A stretch of 64,000 nt of DNA, taken from NCBI GenBank assembly GCA_913052475.1, contig CAJXEJ010000003.1, forward strand, positions 1-64,000, in the 5' to 3' direction. Source of the DNA: an uncultured Dehalococcoidia bacterium. GTDB lineage: Bacteria > Chloroflexota > Dehalococcoidia > Lucifugimonadales > Lucifugimonadaceae. A program made the translations under genes and the position numbers. Of the stretch, positions 53,772 to 62,839 are shown piece by piece. The notes below the pieces were generated by a model, which worked only from the letters and a program-made list of their open reading frames with translations, did no database searches and was not told where the DNA came from. Positions within the stretch are counted from its first letter, which is position 1; every line of letters begins with the position of its first letter.

Positions 53772-54365
53772 CTAATGGCTGAGACCAGATGTGTCGTCGA
53801 AGATGTAGTTCACAATGTCCCTGATGTCTTCTTCTGGCAGAAGTTTTCCAAATGAGGGCATAACGATCGCACCGTTAGTGACGAACCCGACAATCGCGTC
53901 GCGTTCCGTCATGCGGGTAGCTGCTGACTCAACCAGATTTGGCGGCGTCGCGTAAGTAGTGCCTTGAGTGGTTGCGTAGAAGCTTGAACCTGAAGTGATG
54001 TGCCGAGTAGCTTTGCCGTCTCCGAGCCCAGTTACACCATGGCAGACCGAACAGTTGATTCGGTAAAGGTCGCCAGCGACTTCAGGGTTGTAAGTACGTT
54101 CACGCCTGTCGGGTACGTTCAGCACCTGACTGGCATCGCCCGTAGAAACGAAAACGACTGAGTCTGCCGGTGGGGCGAGACGCGGTGGCTCTTGCATCCT
54201 GTGCGACTGAGCGTAGTGCATTTCAGAAAAGGTCTCTACCGGGTAGGTGTTCGATTCCTGAACGGCACATGCCGACGTTGCCAGAGTGCTGAGCATGAGC
54301 AGTCCGACGACCATGACGAGACGGGGTGTAAGAATTGACTTGATATTTGCTGGGAAAGCAATCAT
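53772..54365 (-). CDS. actE: Alternative Complex III subunit ActE, monoheme cytochrome c
   Basis: A 197-residue exported cytochrome. The N-terminal hydrophobic stretch ends in a lipobox-like TSAC (LVMVVGLLMLSTLATSACAV), so it is probably a lipoprotein. One heme site is CSVCHGVTGLGDG. The distal methionine is probably in GAIVMPSFGKLLPEEDIRDI. ActE carries electrons from ActA toward a periplasmic acceptor or oxidase. It is the last gene of the act operon; its start abuts the actD stop. Confidence 0.9.
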   Translation of the reverse strand: MIAFPANIKSILTPRLVMVVGLLMLSTLATSACAVQESNTYPVETFSEMHYAQSHRMQEPPRLAPPADSVVFVSTGDASQVLNVPDRRERTYNPEVAGDLYRINCSVCHGVTGLGDGKATRHITSGSSFYATTQGTTYATPPNLVESAATRMTERDAIVGFVTNGAIVMPSFGKLLPEEDIRDIVNYIFDDTSGLSH

Positions 54366-54874
54366 TACGCGTGCTTGATCTCCACGGCGCCTGCTTTGTT
54401 GAGCACGCTTTCAGCATCGGCGACTTTCGAATCGTCGTCGAATGTAACTACTACGCCAATCCAGCCTTCGGTAATTCGAGTGTCGTAGATGCCCGGCTTC
54501 ATGTTGGGGAGTCGAGACTCGAACACGATTCCGACAACGGTTGCGATCACACCCGAGAGCATTGTCATTTCGTACATGATGATCAGCATGGCGAAGACAG
54601 AGAGGATCGGCTTACCACCGGTGACCATGGGGTATGCGAGCTGAGTTACGGCTGTCAGGAAAACCGACAGTGTGAAACCGATAATTGCTCCGAATGCGGG
54701 GAAGCGGAACAGGCGGTGCTGCGGAACATGTTCCCCGAATGCACCTTCCGGATACGGCGTACCGGTTAGCACATCGAATGTGCCGAGTTTAAATCCAGCT
54801 TCCTTCAGCCCGTCCATCGCATCAGCGGCGGGTTCGGCTTGGTGAAACAGGCCAAGAATACTTTGCGTGCTCAT
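54365..54874 (-). CDS. actD: Alternative Complex III subunit ActD (DUF3341)
   Basis: A 169-residue DUF3341 protein. ILGLFHQAEPAADAMDGLKE starts a ferredoxin-like cytoplasmic domain, and two membrane helices follow (FPAFGAIIGFTLSVFLTAVT and a second near SVFAMLIIMYEMTMLSGVIA). The family occurs almost only in Alternative Complex III. It has no redox centre and is a structural subunit of the membrane part. It lies 11 bp after actC. Confidence 0.93.
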   Translation of the reverse strand: MSTQSILGLFHQAEPAADAMDGLKEAGFKLGTFDVLTGTPYPEGAFGEHVPQHRLFRFPAFGAIIGFTLSVFLTAVTQLAYPMVTGGKPILSVFAMLIIMYEMTMLSGVIATVVGIVFESRLPNMKPGIYDTRITEGWIGVVVTFDDDSKVADAESVLNKAGAVEIKHA

Positions 54875-54885
54875 CAGAACGTCCT

Positions 54886-56265
54886 CTAGTCAGCTTCCCT
54901 AACGATCGCCGGAACCTTTGCCCGACCAATCATTACATCATCAGTAAATACCTGGCTCTCCTTCGCTTCGAACAGCGGAACGAGCGGGAAGAACCTTGAG
55001 AACAACAACATCAGGAACGTAACCCATGCGAATGCCCAGATGAAAATCATCCACTCAACTCCGCTTGGGCGATACGCCTCCCACGTGTAAACGAACGGTG
55101 TCCTGCGAGCCAGCCCAGGCACGATGATCAGGAATCGTTCTAGCCACATACCAACGTTCACGAGGATCGATGTCCAGAACATCATTGCGATGTTGTTTCG
55201 AACCCGCTTGAACAGCCAAAGTGGCACAGGAATCAAATAAGCAGTCAGGAAGAAAATGATGAACAACATATTCCAGGGCCATTGGAACATCTGCATCTCC
55301 CGCAGTGCAATTTCTGGAGCGTCCTGACCATAAAGGGCGAACGTGAGCTCCAGAAATGTGAATGCGAGCCAACCTGTTGCTACAACAATGAGAAGTCGTG
55401 CGAGTGCATCGAAGTGTTCGGGGCGAATGAAGTCGTCCCACTTCCACAGCCATCGCATCAGAGCCATCATCGTCACTACAGCCGATACACCAGAGTGCAC
55501 AGCACCGATAACGAAGTAAGGCGCAAAGATAGTTGAGTGCCAACCTTCAACCGCCGAAGCGATTGCGAAGTCCCACGAAACGATTGAGTGAACCGAAACG
55601 AAAATTGGGAGCATCAATGCAGAGAGGAGGATTCCACCAACCGTCTGCATCTTCCACTGTCGAGGGTTACCTCTCCAGCCGAGCGCTAGCACGGTGTACA
55701 TGGCGTTCTGCCAACCGGTTGTGCGGTCACGAAGGTTTCCAAGGTCGGGTAGCAGAGCGATGTACAGGAACAAGGTCGAGCCAGTCAGGTACGTGCCAAT
55801 TGCGACGGGATCCATGATCAGTGGCGACCTGATGTTCGGGTAGATACCACGCGAAATGTCGTACGGCATGATCCAGTAAGCAATTCGCCATGGGCGGCCT
55901 GCGTGAATCAGCGGGAAAACCAGAGCCGTTAGCAGCGAGAACACAGTAAGCAGCTCAGCCGCTCGCGTAACCGGTCTTCGCCATTCGGCCTGAGTAAGGC
56001 GAAGAATGGCTGAAATCATAATTCCAGCGTGCGAAATACCAACCCAAAAAACGAACGTCGTGATGAACAATCCCCAGTAAACGGGTCGTGAGAGACCGGT
56101 TACACCAAGGCCTTTGTTGATCATTATCGAGATAACGACTAGGCCGATAACGACCACAACTCCCAAAAAGGTGACAGTTGGAGCCCACCACTTGGGCGTG
56201 TCCAGCTGACCGTTTAGGAGTTTACGGTTTATGTAGACCTGATCTAGTTCTCGTCGCTGTTGCAT
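54886..56265 (-). CDS. actC: Alternative Complex III subunit ActC (NrfD-like)
   Basis: A 459-residue NrfD/PsrC-type integral membrane protein with about ten helices in two four-helix bundles. FVFWVGISHAGIMISAILRL holds the His-Ala-Gly of the quinone-side helix, and LVNVGMWLERFLIIVPGLAR is the ActC signature. It provides the menaquinol-oxidising site next to the iron-sulfur subunit. In transcription order it follows the second NrfD-like gene, unlike the A-B-C-D-E-F order of Rhodothermus. Confidence 0.92.
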   Translation of the reverse strand: MQQRRELDQVYINRKLLNGQLDTPKWWAPTVTFLGVVVVIGLVVISIMINKGLGVTGLSRPVYWGLFITTFVFWVGISHAGIMISAILRLTQAEWRRPVTRAAELLTVFSLLTALVFPLIHAGRPWRIAYWIMPYDISRGIYPNIRSPLIMDPVAIGTYLTGSTLFLYIALLPDLGNLRDRTTGWQNAMYTVLALGWRGNPRQWKMQTVGGILLSALMLPIFVSVHSIVSWDFAIASAVEGWHSTIFAPYFVIGAVHSGVSAVVTMMALMRWLWKWDDFIRPEHFDALARLLIVVATGWLAFTFLELTFALYGQDAPEIALREMQMFQWPWNMLFIIFFLTAYLIPVPLWLFKRVRNNIAMMFWTSILVNVGMWLERFLIIVPGLARRTPFVYTWEAYRPSGVEWMIFIWAFAWVTFLMLLFSRFFPLVPLFEAKESQVFTDDVMIGRAKVPAIVREAD

Positions 56266-56311
56266 CTGTTAGTCAGTTACCTGTTGTTATGCGTCAGATT
56301 CGCTATTGAAA

Positions 56312-57754
56312 TTAATCTGGTTTCGCGACCAGCGTAGCGTGGCCTCGAACGTACTTGATTGGTTTCGCTAGTAGGTTGAATTCCTGAACCTGCCATACCG
56401 ACAGGACCGGGATTACACGTGTCATCAACATCACGATCAACGCTACGAGAGAAATCCCGCCTGCAATGATCAGAATGTCGAAGATGTTAGGCCAGTAGAC
56501 CTCTGGGGTGACCTCGAGCCACTTCTGGTGGATCTGATCACCTGGGACCGACCATGCGGGAACGAAAATGCGTATACGGTCGAGGAGCAGTCCGATCAGA
56601 ATAATGAACGACCCAACAACCATCGCACTGGTTCCACGGCGAACCCTGTTCCAGATGAGCATCCACCATGGAACGAACCAGATGAGAATCACACCCACGA
56701 GGAACACAGGAAGCATCGGGCCTTTGATCTGGTGATTCAGAGTCGCAATGTCGTTTTCAGAACGGCCGTACCAGAACACGATGAACGACGAGTAGAAGAA
56801 GTAGACCCAGAGCAGAGTCAGGGCGAACAAAAGTCGACCCAGCGACCAGAAGGCATCGAGGTGGACGTACTTTTCAAGCTTCATGAAACGTCGTGAGAAG
56901 TAGAGGGCGATAACTACACCCGCAACACCGGCCTGGAAGCCGGAGATGGTGTGGTACATCGGGAAGATAGCGTCACGCCATCCGGGAACCATGCTCTGAC
57001 CGAAGTCGGTCGAGATCAAGAAGTTCACGAATACGAGAATAAGGAAGTAGAACGTTCCGAACATTCCGATACGCTTACGGAGCGTTCGCCACTGTACATC
57101 GGTGCCAACCCAGCCGCGAGCAAGTCGCTTGCCGAGACGTTGACGCCAGCCTGTCGAGTGGTCACGCATTGACGCGAAGTCGGGCAAAGCTGCCGAGTAG
57201 AACAGCATGAGTCCGGTGAATAGAAGAAGTACCAGCCCAAGAGTCGTCCAGAAATGCGGCGAGTAATCAGGAGCCATGTACCAGATTGTTCGTCGTCGAG
57301 CGCCTTCAGTCACCAATGGAGGCAAGATTGCCACCAGCGGAATGAGCATGATCAGCGTTGCGACACCGGCGAATGAGAAAATCGAGGCAAGTCGAGTGAT
57401 CGGGCGTACCCAGTTGGCTTTTGCCATAACCGGAGCCATAGCGATCATCGGTGCAGCACCCGCTACTGAAAGTAAGAACGAAACCATCGCAGCGACGTAG
57501 CCCCACTTGGTGCTGTCGTCACCGACATCGGTGAATTTCACGATCAGCGAAACGATACCTGCAATCGAAAGAATACCGAGGATCCACGCCCACGCCTTAA
57601 ACCGACCGCTGGCACCGGTTGTGGTGGCGATCAATTCACGGGCGATCACATCAGCGTCGACTTGCGGCGGCGGTGCGTGATGCTCGGACTCGTGTGCTAT
57701 AGCTTCACTAGCCATGCGATGCGGCTTCTCCTGCGCCAACCTTCTTGTCGGCAT
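56312..57754 (-). CDS. actF: Alternative Complex III subunit ActF-like (NrfD-like)
   Basis: A 480-residue integral membrane protein distantly like ActC, with about ten helices. ATLIMLIPLVAILPPLVTEG, STDFGQSMVPGWRDAIFPMY and FQAGVAGVVIALYFSRRFMK resemble ActF, and the ActC signature M-W-L-E-R-F is replaced by LLDRIRIFVPAW. ActC and ActF are paralogues, so the letter rests on those motifs. It overlaps actB2 by 47 bp in another frame at its 5' end if the longest start is used; a later ATG (57711) would avoid most of this. Confidence 0.85.
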   Translation of the reverse strand: MPTRRLAQEKPHRMASEAIAHESEHHAPPPQVDADVIARELIATTTGASGRFKAWAWILGILSIAGIVSLIVKFTDVGDDSTKWGYVAAMVSFLLSVAGAAPMIAMAPVMAKANWVRPITRLASIFSFAGVATLIMLIPLVAILPPLVTEGARRRTIWYMAPDYSPHFWTTLGLVLLLFTGLMLFYSAALPDFASMRDHSTGWRQRLGKRLARGWVGTDVQWRTLRKRIGMFGTFYFLILVFVNFLISTDFGQSMVPGWRDAIFPMYHTISGFQAGVAGVVIALYFSRRFMKLEKYVHLDAFWSLGRLLFALTLLWVYFFYSSFIVFWYGRSENDIATLNHQIKGPMLPVFLVGVILIWFVPWWMLIWNRVRRGTSAMVVGSFIILIGLLLDRIRIFVPAWSVPGDQIHQKWLEVTPEVYWPNIFDILIIAGGISLVALIVMLMTRVIPVLSVWQVQEFNLLAKPIKYVRGHATLVAKPD

Positions 57755-58454
57755 CGATCTTCGCGAGGTAGATAACGTTAGGGTCGGTTCCGAACTGGTC
57801 GAGCAGCGTGTAGTGACGCTGGTCTTCCTTCATCTGCGACACCTTACTATTCGGGTCATTGAAGTTACCGAAAATGAGTGCACTCGTCGGGCAGGACGAG
57901 GAGCATGCAGTTTGAACTGCGCCATCCGCAACTTCATGGCCTTCACTTCGGGCCTTGCGTGACACACGGCGAATTCGGTGCACGCAGAAGCTGCACTTTT
58001 CCATGATTCCACGACTTCGGATTGTTACATCGGGGTTGAGGTGGTTGCGGAGTGATTTCGGCCATACTGGTTCCCAGTAGTTGAAGAATCGAACAATGTA
58101 AGGGCAACCGTTTGCGCAGTAACGTGTACCGACACAGCGGTTGTAGACCTGAACGTTCATGCCTTCCGAGTTGTGGTAGGTGGCATAAACCGGGCAAACG
58201 GGCTCACACGGTGCGTTTTCACAGTGTTGACACATGATCGGGATGAACCGAGCTTTTGCGTCGGGGAAGTCGCCTTCCCAGTATCGCTCAACACGAATCC
58301 AGGAAATCGATCGTGCGCGCTCGACACGATCCTGCGTGTTAAGAGGAATATTATTCTCTGCCTGGCAGGCAATGACACATGCGTTGCAGCCGATGCACTT
58401 ATCGACATCGACAACCATGCCCCAGTTGTGACTACCGAATTCTGCTGTTGCCAT
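57708..58454 (-). CDS. Alternative Complex III iron-sulfur subunit (ActB2)
   Basis: A 248-residue ferredoxin-type protein corresponding to the C-terminal part of ActB. Cysteine sets are CIGCNACVIACQAE, CQHCENAPCEPVCPV, CVGTRYCANGCPYI and CSFC with CSSSCPTSALIFGN, enough for four clusters. NRCVGTRYCANGCPYIVRFF followed by NYW is characteristic of Alternative Complex III. It would wire quinol oxidation in ActC/ActF to the ActA hemes. In many species it is fused to the large ActB domain; here it is a separate gene 42 bp downstream of it. Confidence 0.93.
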   Translation of the reverse strand: MATAEFGSHNWGMVVDVDKCIGCNACVIACQAENNIPLNTQDRVERARSISWIRVERYWEGDFPDAKARFIPIMCQHCENAPCEPVCPVYATYHNSEGMNVQVYNRCVGTRYCANGCPYIVRFFNYWEPVWPKSLRNHLNPDVTIRSRGIMEKCSFCVHRIRRVSRKARSEGHEVADGAVQTACSSSCPTSALIFGNFNDPNSKVSQMKEDQRHYTLLDQFGTDPNVIYLAKIDADKKVGAGEAASHG

Positions 58455-58496
58455 TAAGACACTGCCTCTAAGACCTGACGTCTCTGAATCTGCATA

Positions 58497-60902
58497 TTAC
58501 TCATGTTCGCCCGACTCCCTGCTTTCGCCCAGAAACTGTTTCTGGTATTCGTGGTGGTTAGCTTCCTGCGCATCATGGGCAGTTTCGCCAACACCAACAA
58601 CCAGAACAGGTACTCCTGGCTCGACTGGTCGGGCTTCTACGTTACCTTCGAACTTCGGGACCTTGACACGGCGACCTGCACGCTGCACTCGAACTTGAGT
58701 GGCAGCCCATGCGAGGGCTCCGGTTGCGGCATCTTTTTGGTCAACCAGAATTGAAAGGACATTCGAACCGCGACCTTCAGCCCATCGACCGCTTCTGTGG
58801 TGACCTTGACCCATAGGGATGCCGATCACCCCTGGTCGAATGCCGGGGTGCGGGTATGCGAGAGCTTCGATCTCACCTGAGCTCGATCGAATTAGGAGGA
58901 CGTCGCCTTCTCTGATTCCCAGATCATCAGCCTGCTTGCTGTTGATCTCTGCCCAAGTCGACCACGAAGCCGATGAAATCGGATCGGGTGTTTGCTGTGC
59001 CCATGGTGATGCCGCCAGACGACCGTCGAAGAGCGAGGTCGAGTGGAACGGAATGAGATTGAAGTCGTTGCCGGCTCCAAGCGAACCAGTGTTTGAATAG
59101 CTGGCGTTTTTCTGCGAGGTATTTACCTTGCCTAGGCTGCTAGATCCAACCTTGCTGGTATCCCACCAACCGCCACGCTGTAGCGCACCGTCGGTGAACA
59201 GGGATGCCGACGAAGCTGATACCGAACCGCTGCCGGTATCGTGGAGATCCGATAGCGAGCCTCGTACAAGGCCTTCCATGTTTCTTCCGTAGGAACCATC
59301 GGACATATCTAGGAGGGTGTCACCGAATCCTCGGGCATCGCTGATGAGCCCGGATTCGTCGTTTGAAATTGTTAGGCCAACGACCGGTTGCTGTGTTCCT
59401 ATAACTTGATAGCCAGGACCCGGTTCCGGAATATCGGAACCCCACGACTCCAGGAACGTCTGTTCCGGAAGTACGAGGTCTGCGAAGTCCATCGTGTCGT
59501 CGTGAATTGCTCCGAACGCAATGACGTTCGGCACGTTTTTGAGTGCTTCTCGAATTGCGACCGAGTTCGGCATGCCGTGAACGATGTCGGCACCGCGAAT
59601 GATTACCGTTTCAACGTTTCCTGCTCGCCACTGGGCAAGCTCTTTTTCCCACTCTCCAAACGATGCACCTGTCGCCGAAGCGGGGACACCGTCGAGTGCG
59701 GATGACGGGTTGGAAATAACTCCACCCTTGGAATCGACTGCGCCGACCAGAATGTTCAGGGCGTAGATTGCACCGAGGTTGAAAGAGCCGTTGGTGTGCG
59801 CACCGGCCGAACCGCCACCGAAAGCGACGGAAGGTGTGTGCTCAGCGAAATAACGGGCCGCATTTTCAATACGGTCAACCGAAATACCAGTGCGGTTTGC
59901 AACATCCACGATACCGTGGCTTCCAAGACCGCCTGGCAACGCTGCGTTGAACGCAGCGTTGTTTTCGTTGCTAACCAGTCCTTCACTCGTGATGACACGT
60001 GCGATACCCAGTGCGAGGTCGCCCTCGGTACCGGGGATTGGAGAAAGCCAGAGATCGGCCGCTGCTGAGGTGATAGACATTCGAGCTTCGGCGTGGATGA
60101 GGTAGCCACGATTGTGCTGCCCTCGGAACTCGCCGTACTTCACGCCAAATTGAGCAGGAGAACCCCATGTTCCGAGCCAGTCGGCACCGAACGAAAGAAC
60201 TGTCTGGGCATTTGCGATATCAAATGTCGGGAGTTGGTCTTGGCCGAGTACGGACTTGACCGCTCCGTGGAGTACACCCTGCTCGGTTGGGTCGAACGCC
60301 ATGTGCTTGCCGTCGTACTGGGCGGCGAACTTGCTAGCAACGCTACCGAGGTGACCACGAAGAGGATTGGTTACAACCGTTAGTGCACCTGTGGCGTTGG
60401 AAAGAGCTTCCATAAAACGGGTATCGGCGGCATCCCAGTCGATGGGGACTAGGTTTCCTGCCTTGGAATAGCGGAGCATCGGCTCGCTAATTCGGTCGGG
60501 GTGGTAGAGAAGCTGTAGTGCGGAATCGTATCGGGCTGTTGCCTTACCGCGGTTTACCGGGTGATCAGGGTTGCCCTCGATCTTCTTGGCGCGTCCCTGC
60601 ATTACGCGGACAAGCACACCATCGCCATTTGTGAAATCGCCCATTGAAGTTGCGTACCAGGCGTCTTCACCACGCACCAGATCTTCCGGTAGGTCAACCG
60701 GGCTCTGAACAATTAGCTCGCGCTCGGGTAGTCCGCAGGCTGCGAAGATCACAGCTCCGGCGGCCGTTTTACCGGTAAGCGCTAGGAATTCTCGTCGATT
60801 TAGCTTCATTTGGTCAGTGGTATTCCTGTTCTCGGAGTTTGGGCTAGTGGTGGCAAGCGACACAGTCGGTCGGTGCGCCGTTGTCACGGTGGCAGTCGAC
60901 AC
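58497..60902 (-). CDS. actB: Alternative Complex III large subunit (ActB1, molybdopterin-oxidoreductase-like)
   Basis: An 801-residue protein of the molybdopterin oxidoreductase fold. A twin-arginine-type signal, LNRREFLALTGKTAAGAVIF, ends in an A-A-C that could be lipidated. The N-terminal 4Fe-4S cysteine motif of true molybdoenzymes is missing, as in known ActB, which carries no molybdenum. IEGNPDHPVNRGKATARYDS, LIHAEARMSITSAAADLWLS and FADLVLPEQTFLESWGSDIP show the remaining fold. It acts as a scaffold in the periplasmic part of the complex. It starts inside the 3' end of actA (59-bp overlap), though the ATG at 60809 (MKLNRREF) is a likely real start. Confidence 0.92.
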   Translation of the reverse strand: MSTATVTTAHRPTVSLATTSPNSENRNTTDQMKLNRREFLALTGKTAAGAVIFAACGLPERELIVQSPVDLPEDLVRGEDAWYATSMGDFTNGDGVLVRVMQGRAKKIEGNPDHPVNRGKATARYDSALQLLYHPDRISEPMLRYSKAGNLVPIDWDAADTRFMEALSNATGALTVVTNPLRGHLGSVASKFAAQYDGKHMAFDPTEQGVLHGAVKSVLGQDQLPTFDIANAQTVLSFGADWLGTWGSPAQFGVKYGEFRGQHNRGYLIHAEARMSITSAAADLWLSPIPGTEGDLALGIARVITSEGLVSNENNAAFNAALPGGLGSHGIVDVANRTGISVDRIENAARYFAEHTPSVAFGGGSAGAHTNGSFNLGAIYALNILVGAVDSKGGVISNPSSALDGVPASATGASFGEWEKELAQWRAGNVETVIIRGADIVHGMPNSVAIREALKNVPNVIAFGAIHDDTMDFADLVLPEQTFLESWGSDIPEPGPGYQVIGTQQPVVGLTISNDESGLISDARGFGDTLLDMSDGSYGRNMEGLVRGSLSDLHDTGSGSVSASSASLFTDGALQRGGWWDTSKVGSSSLGKVNTSQKNASYSNTGSLGAGNDFNLIPFHSTSLFDGRLAASPWAQQTPDPISSASWSTWAEINSKQADDLGIREGDVLLIRSSSGEIEALAYPHPGIRPGVIGIPMGQGHHRSGRWAEGRGSNVLSILVDQKDAATGALAWAATQVRVQRAGRRVKVPKFEGNVEARPVEPGVPVLVVGVGETAHDAQEANHHEYQKQFLGESRESGEHE

Positions 60903-61548
60903 ACTGGCCCATTTTGAGAGATTCGACCTGTTCGACCTGCTTCATTGCTGCGACGTTACCATGGCAGGTTGAGCAGACGCCGGACGGGCCTTCAGTTACG
61001 CCGTCGGTTGTACCTTCGACCTGAGACGGATTCTGAGTGAGATAACGAATGTGTGGTTCGTGAATGAATCGAACATGATCGGGGAGGCGGTGAACACGCT
61101 GCCAGTTAACAGGTTGCGAACCGTCGTCGCCAACGATGTCGGCGGCATCTCGCAAGATCGTAAGTTGCGGATTGCCTTCGGCACCGATCACTTGGTGACA
61201 TGTTGCACAGAATCCCACTGGCGGGATACCGGCGTTTGCCTGCGTGGTAACAGTACGGTGACAGAACGTACAGTCGAGACCGAGGCCTTCCATTGTTCCG
61301 CCATCGGCAGGGACGTGATCAAGCTGCTTCAGCGAAGCGTGGATCGTGTGCGGGAAATCGATTGGCTGGTCGAAAGTCTGTTCAAATCCGAGGACAGGAA
61401 TCGGTTGACCGATCCAGCCCGTAATAACGAACGCCGCAACTACACCGATTACCGCTACAACACCCAGACCACCGATAGCCAGTACCGGCACGAGCATCTT
61501 TGGCAAAGATGACGAGTTGGAGTTCGAGTTATCGTTTTCCGACGCCAA
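60844..61548 (-). CDS. actA: Alternative Complex III subunit ActA, pentaheme cytochrome c
   Basis: A 234-residue multiheme protein. One N-terminal membrane helix (MLVPVLAIGGLGVVAVIGVV) anchors it, and five C-x-x-C-H motifs follow: CTFCH, CATCH, CSTCH, CVDCH and CVACH, the last at the very C terminus. GQPIPVLGFEQTFDQPIDFP with H is typical of the family, in which the first His may ligate heme. It takes electrons from ActB2 clusters and passes them to ActE or an external cytochrome. Assembly of its hemes would need the ccm genes at 48696-53653. Confidence 0.95.
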   Translation of the reverse strand: MASENDNSNSNSSSLPKMLVPVLAIGGLGVVAVIGVVAAFVITGWIGQPIPVLGFEQTFDQPIDFPHTIHASLKQLDHVPADGGTMEGLGLDCTFCHRTVTTQANAGIPPVGFCATCHQVIGAEGNPQLTILRDAADIVGDDGSQPVNWQRVHRLPDHVRFIHEPHIRYLTQNPSQVEGTTDGVTEGPSGVCSTCHGNVAAMKQVEQVESLKMGQCVDCHRDNGAPTDCVACHH

Positions 61549-61608
61549 GCGTTCTTTCCAGTCTGAGCTAGCCGAGGCCAGCTACTAGCGTAAAGATGGA
61601 AGCGGTGC

Positions 61609-61899
61609 TTACTGCCACCATCGTGAGTAAATGCGATGTAGGAAATCGGTGTTTTCTGACGCCATGAACAGAGAAGCAAAAATGCCAACAACACTGATGA
61701 GTCCGATTACATAAAGAGGAGCACGGAATCTGGACCACTTCGCTGCGACTGTACTGGTGTCGACAACGGAAGGGATGATCGCATGGGCTGTGAGAAGAGT
61801 CGGGCCGGCGACGAGTGCAAAACCCAATGCAAGCCACAGAAACTTGAGTGCAGTACCGACTTCAGCCCATTCGGCCGTGGTTAACGGTTTCGGATCCAT
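61609..61899 (-). CDS. Small membrane protein leading the act operon
   Basis: A 96-residue protein with two membrane helices, LKFLWLALGFALVAGPTLLT and VIGLISVVGIFASLFMASEN. It has no redox or catalytic motif. It is the first gene after the act promoter and 60 bp before actA, so it is co-transcribed with the complex. It may be an accessory subunit or assembly factor; its family is not recognised. Confidence 0.75.
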   Translation of the reverse strand: MDPKPLTTAEWAEVGTALKFLWLALGFALVAGPTLLTAHAIIPSVVDTSTVAAKWSRFRAPLYVIGLISVVGIFASLFMASENTDFLHRIYSRWWQ

Positions 61900-62298
61900 A
61901 CTCTATTTACAGAGCTCCCGATTCAATAAATTCAGGAAGGACCCTAAGCGGACGCGAGCGCGCAGCACCTGTCCTTCAAAATTAGCGCAAGTGAAAACTA
62001 TCACGAGTGATTTTTCAGTGTCAACAGTTCGACGAGGCAATTCTAGTGACCTCGGAATTGTCGACCGGGGTGATTATGAAAAAACGGGATCATCAGGGGC
62101 TTGTTCCGAGTGCCACGGCGCGATGATTTGTGAGATTGATTCGGGTGGCCATTGCCGAAATATCTCTGGTGGATTAGGCGCTGTTAATCACTGGGTTCGG
62201 TAAATCAGAGGACGATGAATTGATTTCATGTTCCGAAGTATTTCATTCGGTTCTTCTGGGAAATTTAAATCCGGTACGTTACTCACGTCATCTGTTCG
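61900..62298. other. Upstream region of the act operon
   Basis: About 400 bp without an intact gene. Besides the act promoter, a short plus-strand frame near 62098-62200 reads GACSECHGAMICEIDSGGHC. It has several cysteines but no start or neighbouring domain, and is too short to assign. Confidence 0.45.
61997..62024 (-). promoter_or_regulatory. Predicted sigma-70-type promoter of the act operon
   Basis: On the minus strand a perfect TTGACA (62024-62019) and GATAGT (62002-61997) are 16 bp apart. The leader to the first start codon at 61899 is about 90 nt. No regulator site is recognised. Confidence 0.6.
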
Positions 62299-62790
62299 CT
62301 ATATCTTCCGATGATATTTGATCGAGGGAACAGCACCCGAGAATCCCGTATTTTCGTAGGCGCGCCTTGCGGGCTCGTGTGTTTCATCTCCACCGGTTTC
62401 GACTACCGCTGTCTTCATTCTGGCTTTCTTCATATGATCCAGTGCGAATGCATACATCCGGGTTCCGAGTCCTGTACCTCGAAATGCCAGTGAGATGGCG
62501 TTGTTGCCGATTTCTTCTAGCAGCGATTCGTGGTCGAGGTTTACCGTGATAAATCAACAATGCCACCGTCCTCTTCAGCAACCCATACAAAAGCCGGATC
62601 ATTGTCAGCGCACGCTCAGCTATTCGAGTACGTTTTCTGGAGTTCAGATCGGGGTAGGCTTGATTGAATACCTCGTCACCAACTATTTGTCTGGACGAGG
62701 CGAATACTGGTTGCCATGCGGCCGCAATATCGAGAATGACATCCAAATCATCAACTCGATATCCCCTGATTTTTTAGAGGTACCGCGCGA
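62299..62790 (-). pseudogene. Broken GNAT acetyltransferase gene
   Basis: On the minus strand the pieces are GYRVDDLDVILDIAAAWQPV, then PAFVWVAEEDGGIV, NLDHESLLEEIGNNAISLAF, GTGLGTRMYAFALDHMKKAR and ETGGDETHEPARRAYENTGF ending in YHRKI and a TAG at 62299-62301. At least two frameshifts separate them. The order fits one GNAT domain with its acetyl-CoA loop (RGTGLGTRMY) and final Y-x-x-x-GF. The 5' end is not clear; no good start codon precedes GYRVDDLD. Confidence 0.8.
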
Positions 62791-62839
62791 TTCCTCTTTT
62801 TCAGGAGTGCAATCCAGCGGGATGAGGCCGAATCACCTG

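Noticed and set aside
62098..62203. CSECH, a possible heme-binding motif upstream of the act operon
   Set aside because: It is a short frame without a start or export signal; it could equally be a scrap of a zinc-binding tail.
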